From assembly GCA_002343545.1 (NCBI GenBank), contig DDRA01000149.1:1-9729 (forward strand): a stretch of 9,729 nt of DNA. The letters run 5' to 3'. This document shows positions 1 to 6,105 of the stretch, one piece after another. The notes beneath the pieces are model-generated. The model worked only from the letters and a program-made list of their open reading frames with translations, did not search any database and was not told the origin of the DNA. Each line of letters opens with the position of its first letter. Within the stretch, counting starts at the first letter, position 1. The DNA comes from Bacteriovoracaceae bacterium UBA2428. GTDB lineage: Bacteria > Bdellovibrionota > UBA2428. A program made the translations under genes and the position numbers.

Positions 1-220
1 GCTTCACCTCGACGACGTCGGGCATCCAGTGAACGGCGCCGTTCACCATGACCGTGCTGAGCTCGACGACGCGCGGAGCTTCCGCGCCGACGACGGCGGG
101 CGCCTCCGATTGCGCGATCTCGGCGGCCGGGGGCGTCGTGGGCGCCGGAACTTCGGCCTTCTTGGTGCAGGCGGCGAACGACAAGAGGAATGCGGCGATG
201 GCGATGCGGGATTTTTGCAT
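1..220 (-). CDS. Small lipoprotein, N-terminal part (cut by left edge)
   Basis: The ATG is at 220-218 and the frame stays open to the left edge, so only about 73 residues are visible. The protein starts MQKSRIAIAAFLLSFAAC, a short lipoprotein signal peptide with the modified cysteine at residue 18. The lipobox FAAC is slightly off consensus at -3. A Pro/Ala-rich linker follows. At about residues 60-73 comes the folded start VNGAVHWMPDVVEVK, whose MPD-VVEVK pattern resembles the first strands of cupredoxin-like domains. That family link is weak because the copper ligands would lie outside the window. An AAGG sits only 3 bases before the ATG, which is close for a ribosome site. A TAGAAT box lies at 233-228. 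The gene follows the glycosyltransferase gene by 87 bp on the same strand. Lipoprotein: fairly sure. Cupredoxin: a guess. Confidence 0.7.
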   Translation of the reverse strand, partial: MQKSRIAIAAFLLSFAACTKKAEVPAPTTPPAAEIAQSEAPAVVGAEAPRVVELSTVMVNGAVHWMPDVVEVK

Positions 221-227
221 GCGCCTT

Positions 228-233
228 ATTCTA
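228..233 (-). promoter_or_regulatory. Candidate -10 box for the left-edge lipoprotein gene
   Basis: On the minus strand TAGAAT (5 of 6 to TATAAT) lies 7 bases before the ATG at 220. No convincing -35 is seen 16-18 bp further upstream. If real, transcription would begin at or next to the start codon, giving a leaderless or nearly leaderless mRNA. Confidence 0.3.
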
Positions 234-276
234 GGCCCTTCCCGCGCGACGGAACAGCGAGACACCCTCGCATTCA

Positions 277-307
277 CGACGAAGGGCGTCGCGAGCCGAA
301 GTCTCGC
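277..307 (-). terminator. Hairpins directly after the glycosyltransferase stop codon
   Basis: Right after the stop codon (310-308), the minus strand can form GCGAG/CTCGC (307-303 with 295-291). This stem is capped by a C-UUCG-G tetraloop with one bulged A. A second, overlapping stem CGACG/CGTCG (291-287 with 281-277) follows. No U-run follows either stem, so this could be a weak terminator, a 3' stabilising hairpin or chance in GC-rich DNA. Confidence 0.3.
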
Positions 308-1735
308 CTAGAGGCGCGGTTTTTCGCAGACGGCCCAATCGATGCGCTTGATGAGTTGGCCGAGCACTTTGACTTCGTAGTGCTGCCAAGCGACGGCCTC
401 GAGGCAGCGCGCTTGCAAGGGGCCGCGGTCGCCGCCGCGCCGGTTATCGCCGAAGAACACGAGACGCTGAACGCGCGCGGGATCCATCTTCGGCCAGAAC
501 GCGAATTGGAAGGGCGGGCCGACCGTGTTCACGCGCGTGACGTCGTTCAGCCGCAGCGCCCACGCCCCCTGCGCGGCGATGCGGAAGTCCGCCGACAGGA
601 AGAGCGTGCCTTCGCGGTCGAGGTTGAGCGGGCGGATGACGTCGCGCGCCCACGCCTCCCAGCCGTCGAGATCGCCGCGGGGCGAGTGCCGCAGATCGTA
701 GCGCTTGTAGGAATCCGTGAAGGGCTTGACCCACGCGCCCACGGGCGTGAGCAGGATAAGGCTCACCACCGCGAGCACGGCGACCGTGCCGACCGTCATG
801 CGGATCTTGAAGCCCCGCTCGCGCACCGCCGAGATGCGCGAGCCGAGCGCCGCGCAGATCGGGAAGAACGCGACCGAAGTCCAGTAGAAGCGCGTCTCGC
901 CCTTGATCGAAGACCAACCGAAGATCACGAAGGCCGGCAAGGCCCACCAAAGGAGCGACGGACGGTGACGCCATTCCACGGGGCGTTCGTCGTGCGGGTG
1001 GCGCAAGACCTGCCAGAGCGCGAGCGTAACGCCCAGGCCGCCCAGGACGAACTGCGCGAGCACGAAGACGAGCCCGTGCCCGAGGGCCGCCTCGAAGCCG
1101 GGCCAAGCCTTCTGCCGGTCCGACAAATGGAAAAGGAAGGAAGCCCAACCGTTCTGCGAATTCCAGTAGAGCACGGGCGCCTGCAACGCGATCGCGAGCA
1201 GACCCGTCACGACGAGCCCGCGCAGGTCACGGCGCTCATTCTTGCGAGCGTAGAAGGCGACGATGACGCCCGGAATGAGCACGGCGGCCGTCCACTTGGC
1301 GAGCGCCGCGAGGCCGAGCGCGATCCCCGCGGCGACCGAATTGCGGCGCTCCGAGAAGTAGAGCGTCGCGACGGCGAAGAAGGCGAAGTAGCTGTCGGGC
1401 AGCGCGAGGAGCATGCCCGTCGGAAAGAAGAAGGTCGCGAGCAGGATGCACGAAGCGAGGCGCGCCGCGCGCTCGGAGTAACGCTCTTCGACCCAAAGGC
1501 GGAAAAGCCAGAAGGTCGCCGCCATGAAGACGAGCGCGCCGAGGCGAACGCCGAAGGTGCCGTCGCCGAAGACCCAAGTAAAAACGCGGGTCATCCAGGC
1601 CTGGAAAGGCGGGTGCTCGAAGTAGCAAAGCTCCGGACGCCGCGACCAGAGCCAGTAGTAGGCCTCTTGGTCGCTCAGGCCGAGGATCGCGCCGAGGGCG
1701 AGGGCCCAGAGCGCGACGATCCCGAAAACCTTCAC
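308..1735 (-). CDS. Multi-pass membrane glycosyltransferase (GT39/GT83, PMT_2-like)
   Basis: This is an integral inner-membrane protein of 475 residues, with about ten hydrophobic segments running from the first 20 residues to about residue 340, then a soluble C-terminal part. The first outside loop has SDQEAYYWLWS (21-31) followed by FEHPP. This is the acidic DQEAYYW-type signature of PMT_2/ArnT-like enzymes, which move a sugar from a polyprenyl-phosphate donor to lipid or protein. Donor and acceptor cannot be read from the sequence. The longer open frame up to 1822 would add 29 Arg-rich residues inside argB. The GTG at 1735 is preferred because it overlaps the argB stop as GTGA and is followed at once by the first membrane helix. 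No good Shine-Dalgarno is seen, so translation probably depends on argB. It is the last gene of the argCJB block; its link to arginine synthesis is unexplained. Confidence 0.88.
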   Translation of the reverse strand: MKVFGIVALWALALGAILGLSDQEAYYWLWSRRPELCYFEHPPFQAWMTRVFTWVFGDGTFGVRLGALVFMAATFWLFRLWVEERYSERAARLASCILLATFFFPTGMLLALPDSYFAFFAVATLYFSERRNSVAAGIALGLAALAKWTAAVLIPGVIVAFYARKNERRDLRGLVVTGLLAIALQAPVLYWNSQNGWASFLFHLSDRQKAWPGFEAALGHGLVFVLAQFVLGGLGVTLALWQVLRHPHDERPVEWRHRPSLLWWALPAFVIFGWSSIKGETRFYWTSVAFFPICAALGSRISAVRERGFKIRMTVGTVAVLAVVSLILLTPVGAWVKPFTDSYKRYDLRHSPRGDLDGWEAWARDVIRPLNLDREGTLFLSADFRIAAQGAWALRLNDVTRVNTVGPPFQFAFWPKMDPARVQRLVFFGDNRRGGDRGPLQARCLEAVAWQHYEVKVLGQLIKRIDWAVCEKPRL

Positions 1736-2508
1736 CGGCCGATGACCGTGCCCGAACCGGCACCGACGAGGCCGGCTTCGAGCGCGTCGGCGCTCAAACC
1801 GTTCATGACCTCGACGCGACACGAAGGGTTCGCTTCGAGCACTTCCAGGATCGCGCGCACCTTGACCTTCATCCCGCCCGAGACGGTGGGACTGCGGTAG
1901 AGATCGGCGAGCTCGGAGTGCTGAAGGGCCTTCATGACGGATCCTCCGGCGTCCAGGATACCATCCTTATCCGTGAGGAAAAGCAGGCGCGTCGCCTTGA
2001 GGTCGACGGCGAGGCGGGCCGCCGCGAGATCCGCGTTCACGTTGCACGGGCGGAAGTCCGGGAAGAGTCCGACCGGAGAGACGACCGGCACGAGACCCGT
2101 GGCAAAAAAGGACTCCAAACGCTCGACGCGAACGCGCCGCACGTGACCGACTTGGCCCAAGCGCTCGTCCTCGGGACCGCACTCGAAGAGCCCACCGTCG
2201 ACGCCCGAAAGGCCGAAGGCCGGCAGTCCCGCGCGCAAGCAACCGCGCACGATGGCGGGGTTGATCTTGCCGCTCAGCACGAGCTCGACGATCTCCATGA
2301 ACTCGGGCGTCGTCACGCGCTGGCCTTCATGGAAGCTCGACACGAGGCCGAGCTTGGCCGCGGTCGCGTTGATCTCGGGGCCGCCGCCGTGGACGATGAC
2401 GAGCGGCAGGCCCGCGTGGGCCGCGCGGACCTTCGCGAGCGTGCGGTAGAGCGAATCGCTCGCGAGACTTTCCTTGAGGGCGGCGCCGCCCAGCTTGAGC
2501 ACGATCAT
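1732..2508 (-). CDS. argB: Acetylglutamate kinase
   Basis: ArgB phosphorylates N-acetylglutamate with ATP, the second step of ornithine/arginine synthesis in the cytoplasm. The 258-residue protein has the amino-acid-kinase hallmarks: KLGG with Lys5; HGGGPEIN (40-47) for phosphate and substrate; Arg64 in EGQRVTT; NVNAD (156-160) with Asn158 and Asp160; LTDKDGIL (178-185); and SGGMKVK with Lys214. These match the catalytic and binding residues known from E. coli ArgB at nearly the same numbers. The ATG at 2508 has AAGGA 8 bases upstream, overlapping the argJ stop codon as TAAGGA. The gap to argJ is 11 bp, so the two are co-transcribed. The length matches the E. coli form; the N-terminal helix typical of arginine-inhibited kinases is absent and no upstream in-frame start could add it. 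The stop overlaps the next gene as GTGA. Confidence 0.97.
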   Translation of the reverse strand: MIVLKLGGAALKESLASDSLYRTLAKVRAAHAGLPLVIVHGGGPEINATAAKLGLVSSFHEGQRVTTPEFMEIVELVLSGKINPAIVRGCLRAGLPAFGLSGVDGGLFECGPEDERLGQVGHVRRVRVERLESFFATGLVPVVSPVGLFPDFRPCNVNADLAAARLAVDLKATRLLFLTDKDGILDAGGSVMKALQHSELADLYRSPTVSGGMKVKVRAILEVLEANPSCRVEVMNGLSADALEAGLVGAGSGTVIGR

Positions 2509-2519
2509 GGGCGAGATCC

Positions 2520-3701
2520 TTACGAATATTCCGTATTAATTTCGACGTAGCGCTTCGTCAGGTCACAGCCCCAGGCGGTGGCCTCAAAGGGACCCGAGCG
2601 CAGATCGACGGCGATGAGCACGTTCTCGTCGTGGAGTTGTTCGCGCGCGGCCGCCCGGTCGAACTTCTGCGGCTTGCCTTCGTCGAAGACCACGGTCGAT
2701 TGGAGCTGCACGCGCAGCTTCGCGAAGGCTTCCGTCGGAACCCCGGCTTGGCCGAGACGAGCGAGGATACGGCCCCAATTGGGATCTTCGCCGTGCACCG
2801 CGGACTTGATGAGCGGCGACGTCGTGATGAGACGCGCGGCTTCGCGCGCGAGTTCGATCGTGGGACCGCCCTTCACGTTGACCGTGATGAGCTTGCTGGC
2901 GCCTTCGCCGTCGCGCGCGATCGCCATGGCGAGGTCGCGCATGACGTCGCGGAGCGCGTCGTGGAAGGCCGCGCGGTCGGCCTCGCTCGTCGCCGCGACG
3001 TTCGAGGCGCCGTTCGCGAGCACGAGGACGCTGTCGTTCGTGCTCGTCTCGCCGTCGACGCTGATCATGTTGAAGGTCTCGTCGACGATGGACTTCGTCG
3101 CGCGATCGAGCCAAGCGGCGTCCGTCTTGAGGTCGGTCAAAACGAAGCCGAGCATCGTGCCCATGTTCGGATGGATCATGCCCGAGCCCTTGGCGGCGCC
3201 CGACAGACGGACCGTGCCGCCCGAAAGTTTGACTTCGCGGGTGATGACCTTGGGAACAAGATCGGTCGTCATGATGGCCAGACCGAAGTTGTTGATCGAA
3301 TCGCCGAAGCCGCGGACGGCCGGCACGAGCGCGGGCAGCAGGATGTCGAGCGGCAAGCGCACGCCGATGACCCCCGTGCTCGCGACGAGCACTTGGTCCG
3401 CCGTCACGCCGAGCGTCTCGGCCGTACGGGCCACGAGCTTGGCGTTGTCTTCGATGCCCTCGAGTCCGGTGGCGGCGTTGGCCTGACCGCTATTCACGAC
3501 GATGGCGCGAATGTCCGAGGCGGGCAGACGCTCGGCGCAATAGAGCACCGGCGCGGCCTTGAGCGAGTTCCGCGTGAAGGTCCCGGCGGCCGCGCAGGGC
3601 ATGTCGCTCAGGATGAGGCCGAAGTCGGGACGGTAGCGGCGCACGCCGCTGTTGATGCCGGACGCCTTGAAACCTTTGGGTAACTCGATCTTAGGGACCA
3701 T
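2520..3701 (-). CDS. argJ: Glutamate N-acetyltransferase / ornithine acetyltransferase
   Basis: ArgJ transfers acetyl from N-acetylornithine to glutamate, releasing ornithine and regenerating acetylglutamate. Some members also use acetyl-CoA; this cannot be decided here. The 393 residues cover the whole family. VNSGQANAATG (69-79) and STGVIG (108-113) lie in the alpha part. The self-cleavage site is KGSGMIHPNMGTMLGF (171-186), where Thr182 should become the N-terminal nucleophile of the beta chain. The residue before it is Gly rather than the common Ala. The C-terminus YVEINTEYS is the usual ArgJ ending. The ATG at 3701 has only a weak purine stretch (AGAAAAG) upstream. The gene lies 65 bp after argC and 11 bp before argB. 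A hairpin plus U-run in the argC-argJ gap could reduce read-through into it. Confidence 0.97.
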   Translation of the reverse strand: MVPKIELPKGFKASGINSGVRRYRPDFGLILSDMPCAAAGTFTRNSLKAAPVLYCAERLPASDIRAIVVNSGQANAATGLEGIEDNAKLVARTAETLGVTADQVLVASTGVIGVRLPLDILLPALVPAVRGFGDSINNFGLAIMTTDLVPKVITREVKLSGGTVRLSGAAKGSGMIHPNMGTMLGFVLTDLKTDAAWLDRATKSIVDETFNMISVDGETSTNDSVLVLANGASNVAATSEADRAAFHDALRDVMRDLAMAIARDGEGASKLITVNVKGGPTIELAREAARLITTSPLIKSAVHGEDPNWGRILARLGQAGVPTEAFAKLRVQLQSTVVFDEGKPQKFDRAAAREQLHDENVLIAVDLRSGPFEATAWGCDLTKRYVEINTEYS

Positions 3702-3737
3702 TTCGCTTTTCTAACCTATCCACCTTCAGAATGCGTG

Positions 3738-3761
3738 AAAAAACCGGGGACAGAATTCCCG
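3738..3761 (-). terminator. Hairpin plus U6 between argC and argJ (terminator or attenuator)
   Basis: In the 65-bp argC-argJ gap the minus strand reads CGGGA-ATTCTG-TCCCCG, a 5-bp stem with one bulged C. One base later comes a run of six T (3743-3738). This is the layout of a weak intrinsic terminator inside an otherwise co-directional operon. It could set the ratio of argC to argJ-argB. The plus-strand form, GGGGACAGAATTCCC, also resembles solitary REP-like palindromes that I recall from proteobacterial intergenic regions; that recollection is unverified. Confidence 0.45.
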
Positions 3762-3766
3762 TCGAT

Positions 3767-4732
3767 TCAGGTTAATCCGTCGCGCAAAGAGATGCCCGCC
3801 AATGCGTTGGCGTTGAGCATGGCCTGACCGGCCGCGCCGCGAACGAGGTTGTCGATGACCGAGAAGACGACCGGACGCCCGTAGGCCTCGGCCACGTGGA
3901 TGTGCACGCGGTTCGTGTTCACGACCGATTTCATCGAGAGCAAGGCCGGATCCGCGCCCACGCTCACGTCGGGCTCGCCGGCGTAGGCTTCTTCGAAAAC
4001 CTTGAGCAGGTCGGCCGCGCCGCCCGCGGGACGCTTGGACCATTCGCCGAAGATCGCGACGGAGATGCCGCGGCTCACGGGCAAAAGCTCCGTCACGAAA
4101 ACGGGATTGATCTCGAGGTCGGCGAACTGCGCCGTCGCCTCGACGATCTCGGGCCAGTGCTGGTGGCGACCGACCTTGTAGGGTTGGAACTCGCCTTCGA
4201 GTTCGGAGAAGAGCAAGCGGACCTCGGCCTTGCGACCGGCGCCCGTCGTGCCGCTCTTGGCGTCGATGACGAGACGAGCGGGATCGACGAAACCGCTCTT
4301 GAGGAGCGGCAACAACGCCATGAGCGTCGCCGTCGGAAAGCAGCCGGGGTTCGCGATGAGACGCGCTTCGCCTTCGCGCGCGGGCGCGAGCTTGCGCCAG
4401 GGAACGAGGGCGTACTCCGCGCGGGCGAGCCATTCCTTCGAGGCGTGTTCGAAGCCGTACCATTCGGGATAGGCGTGGCGCTTGAGCCGGAAGGCGCCCG
4501 CCACGTCGATGACGTGAATGCCTTGCGCGAGGAGCTTGGGCGCCATCTCGAGCGAGATCTCGTTCGGCGTGCAAAGCACGGCCAAGTCGACCTTGCCGCC
4601 GAGCGATTCCACGTTCTCTTCGCGTCCGATCTTGGCCGCGAGACGGAACTGAGAATGTCGTGACAAAAGCTTGAGGAATTCCTGACCGGAATAGCCGGTG
4701 GAACCGGCGACGGCGATGCGCGTGATCGACAT
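3767..4732 (-). CDS. argC: N-acetyl-gamma-glutamyl-phosphate reductase
   Basis: ArgC reduces N-acetylglutamyl-5-phosphate, the product of ArgB, to the semialdehyde using NADPH, in the cytoplasm. The 321-residue protein opens with the nucleotide-binding loop VAGSTGYSGQEF (8-19). The catalytic cysteine is Cys131 in ANPGCFPTAT. The substrate/base motif is GRHQHWPEI (188-196), and SGTTGAGR (160-167) is conserved. The region between residues 36 and 48 is short, which puts the protein at the small end of the family, but no key residue is lost. The ATG at 4732 has GAGG 9 bases upstream. That GAGG lies in one arm of an inverted repeat shared with the divergent acyltransferase gene. It is the first gene of the argC-argJ-argB-glycosyltransferase block. 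Confidence 0.98.
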   Translation of the reverse strand: MSITRIAVAGSTGYSGQEFLKLLSRHSQFRLAAKIGREENVESLGGKVDLAVLCTPNEISLEMAPKLLAQGIHVIDVAGAFRLKRHAYPEWYGFEHASKEWLARAEYALVPWRKLAPAREGEARLIANPGCFPTATLMALLPLLKSGFVDPARLVIDAKSGTTGAGRKAEVRLLFSELEGEFQPYKVGRHQHWPEIVEATAQFADLEINPVFVTELLPVSRGISVAIFGEWSKRPAGGAADLLKVFEEAYAGEPDVSVGADPALLSMKSVVNTNRVHIHVAEAYGRPVVFSVIDNLVRGAAGQAMLNANALAGISLRDGLT

Positions 4733-4740
4733 CCATCAGG

Positions 4741-4766
4741 GCCTCGCACGCTTTGGATTGCGAGGC
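4741..4766. promoter_or_regulatory. Perfect inverted repeat between argC and the olsB-like gene
   Basis: The arms GCCTCGCA (4741-4748) and TGCGAGGC (4759-4766) are exact complements separated by 10 bases. The repeat sits inside the 42-bp gap between divergent start codons. Each arm contains a GAGG about 9 bases before one of the two starts (minus-strand GAGG 4745-4742 for argC; plus-strand GAGG 4762-4765 for the GTG at 4775). It could be an operator for a dimeric regulator. In the argC mRNA it could instead be a hairpin that hides the ribosome site. It does not look like an E. coli ARG box. Confidence 0.6.
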
Positions 4767-4786
4767 AAGACTTCGTGAAATATAAG
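4758..4786 (+). promoter_or_regulatory. Candidate sigma-70-type promoter for the olsB-like gene
   Basis: TTGCGA (4758-4763, 4 of 6 to TTGACA) and TATAAG (4781-4786, 5 of 6 to TATAAT) are spaced by 17 bp. The -35 lies in the right arm of the inverted repeat. Transcription would start near 4793, downstream of the GTG at 4775, which would force use of the in-frame GTG at 4796. On the minus strand the same AT-rich spot reads TATATT (4784-4779), a possible -10 for argC with no clear -35. Confidence 0.4.
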
Positions 4787-5578
4787 GCTTTTCAGGTGCA
4801 ACGAGACTCGCATTCTCCGAACGTCGACGAGCTTCGCCGAGGGGTTCCCTGCGGACGCTTTCTCGTCAAAATCGCGATCACGCCCGACGAGCTCGAAGCC
4901 GCGCTTCGCCTGCGCTACCGCGTCTTCCACGACGAGCTCAACGAAGGCCTGGCCGCGAACCAAGGTACGGGCTTGGATCGCGACGAATTCGACCCGGTTT
5001 GCGACCACCTGCTCCTGATCTTCGACGGTCAAGTCGTCGGCACCTACCGCCTCCTCTACGGTCCCCGCCGTCCGGCCGTCGGGTTCTACTCGCAGTCCGA
5101 GTTCGACCTCTGCGGGCTTCCGCTCGATTGGGATCACGGTGTGGAGCTCGGTCGGGGCTGCGTCGCCCCCGAGTTCCGCAAGCAGAGCACGCTCATGACG
5201 CTCTTCTGGGGCCTGAACCGCTACATGCGTTTACGGAAGGCGCGCTATCTCTTCGGGTGCGCGTCGCTGCCCCCCATGTCGTCGGACGATGCCGAGGCGA
5301 CCTTCCGGCGCTTGCTCGAGATGGGACGCATCGACCGCGACGTCGACGTGCAGCCCCATCCTTCGCACGCCTTCGAGGGCGACGCGACCAAGGGGCACGA
5401 GCGCATTCCGCCTTTGCTCACGCTCTACTTGGAGTTCGGTGCCCGCATCTTGGGGCGCCCGGCTTACGACGCGGCTTTCGGCTGCCACGACTTTTTCGTG
5501 GTCTTCGACATGGATCGCCTGTCGCATTGGGGCAATGAGCTCATCACCCGCTTCGACCGACGCTTAGGCTCCGTTTAA
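4775..5578 (+). CDS. OlsB-like N-acyltransferase (ornithine-lipid synthesis, GNAT fold)
   Basis: This family (Acetyltransf_5, COG3176) includes OlsB, which moves a 3-hydroxyacyl chain from acyl carrier protein to the alpha-amino group of ornithine, making lyso-ornithine lipid at the inner membrane. The 267 residues show the whole pattern: LRYRVFHDE (46-54), DEFDPVCDHLL (70-80), VVGTYRLL (87-94), FYSQSEFDL (104-112), ELGRGCVAPEFR (124-135), GCASLPPM (161-168), and a C-terminal IPPLLTLYLEFGARI (211-225). Ornithine as substrate is inferred from family and from the divergent argCJB neighbours. The partner OlsA acyltransferase is not in the window. Two GTG starts are possible: 4775 (GAGG 9 bases upstream) or 4796 (AAGG 8 bases upstream), seven residues shorter and favoured by the candidate promoter. 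The last codons and stop lie inside the arm of an inverted-repeat element, so the original C-terminus may have been replaced. Confidence 0.85.
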   Translation: MKYKAFQVQRDSHSPNVDELRRGVPCGRFLVKIAITPDELEAALRLRYRVFHDELNEGLAANQGTGLDRDEFDPVCDHLLLIFDGQVVGTYRLLYGPRRPAVGFYSQSEFDLCGLPLDWDHGVELGRGCVAPEFRKQSTLMTLFWGLNRYMRLRKARYLFGCASLPPMSSDDAEATFRRLLEMGRIDRDVDVQPHPSHAFEGDATKGHERIPPLLTLYLEFGARILGRPAYDAAFGCHDFFVVFDMDRLSHWGNELITRFDRRLGSV

Positions 5579-5667
5579 GAACCCACCTGCAGCGTTCTCG
5601 GTCGCTTGAGTACCCAAGTACACGGCGCTCCCTGCGGCCTTGCATCTGGGTTCTTAAACGGAGCCTA
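5565..5667. repeat. 103-bp element with perfect 21-bp inverted arms (MITE-like or bidirectional terminator)
   Basis: The left arm (5565-5585, TAGGCTCC...AGAACCCA) is the exact reverse complement of the right arm (5647-5667). They flank a 61-bp centre. Inside, TGCA occurs just within each arm (5588-5591 and 5641-5644), and GTAC-CCAA-GTAC lies at the middle, so the whole element could fold into a long interrupted hairpin. It lies between the convergent olsB-like and apaG genes, and its left arm includes the olsB-like stop codon. No T-run follows either arm, which argues against a simple intrinsic terminator. No clear target-site duplication was found. Six more bases (AGGCTC, 5682-5687) repeat the GAGCCT of the right arm in inverted form. 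Confidence 0.85.
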
Positions 5668-5671
5668 CACC

Positions 5672-6103
5672 TTAGTTTAAGAGGCTCGCGTGCTTGAGTT
5701 CGAAGCGGCCCACGAGGGCCTCGAAGACGGAACCCGAGGCCAGGCGCATTTGGTAGGTGCCTTCCATCGTTCCGGTCGGCGTCTTGAGCGGGCAACCGCT
5801 GCGGTAGGTAAAGGATTCGCCGGGCTGAAGCGTGGGCTTTTCGCCCACGACGCCTTCGCCCACGACGTGCTCGGCGCCGCCCAGGCCGTCGCGGATGATC
5901 CAGTGGCGACCGACGAGCTGGGCCGTCTCGGCCCCGAGGTTCGTGATCTCGATCGTGTAGTCGTAGAAGAAAACGCCGAAGCTCGGCTTGGAGGCCTCGG
6001 AGTTGAAGCTCGGATAGACGCGAACCCGAATCCCTTTCGTCGTCGTCGAAAAGGGGGTTTCGCCCAACTTCGCGGGACCTTCCTTGAAAGGCTTCTCCAT
6101 CAT
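5672..6103 (-). CDS. apaG: ApaG domain protein (DUF525)
   Basis: ApaG is a small immunoglobulin-like beta-sandwich protein. In enterobacteria its loss affects Co2+ resistance and Mg2+ efflux, but its biochemical role is unsettled. The 143 residues show the family core: STTTKGIRVRVYPSF (19-33), FFYDYTIEITNLG (45-57), QLVGRHWIIRDGLGG (62-76), VVGEKPTLQPGESFTYRSG (85-103), and GTMEGTYQM (111-119). The N-terminus is a little longer than the usual ~125-residue protein. The gene follows apbE by 2 bp, and the AAAGG at the end of apbE serves as ribosome site. It is 5 bases before the first ATG (6103) and 8 before the second (6100), so either methionine may start the protein. ApaG usually sits beside apaH or ksgA; here it is with thioredoxin-like and flavin-transferase genes. 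Its end faces the inverted-repeat element. Confidence 0.94.
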   Translation of the reverse strand: MMEKPFKEGPAKLGETPFSTTTKGIRVRVYPSFNSEASKPSFGVFFYDYTIEITNLGAETAQLVGRHWIIRDGLGGAEHVVGEGVVGEKPTLQPGESFTYRSGCPLKTPTGTMEGTYQMRLASGSVFEALVGRFELKHASLLN

Positions 6104-6105
6104 GT

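Noticed and set aside
29..1900. Long plus-strand open frame of 623 codons opposite the glycosyltransferase and part of argB
   Set aside because: The protein is Arg/Glu/Ala-rich with no family pattern and is the antisense shadow of well-recognised genes; GC-rich codon use leaves such frames open.
2631..3683. Plus-strand open frame of 350 codons opposite argJ
   Set aside because: An antisense shadow of argJ, whose minus-strand protein carries every family motif.
3726..4736. Second minus-strand frame of 336 codons overlapping argC
   Set aside because: It is a frame-shifted reading of argC, Arg-rich and without motifs; argC in the other frame is unmistakable.
4733..4774. ArgR/ARG-box operator for the arg operon
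   Set aside because: The gap contains a GC-rich palindrome and no AT-rich TGAAT-ATTCA type site, so an E. coli-like ARG box is not supported.
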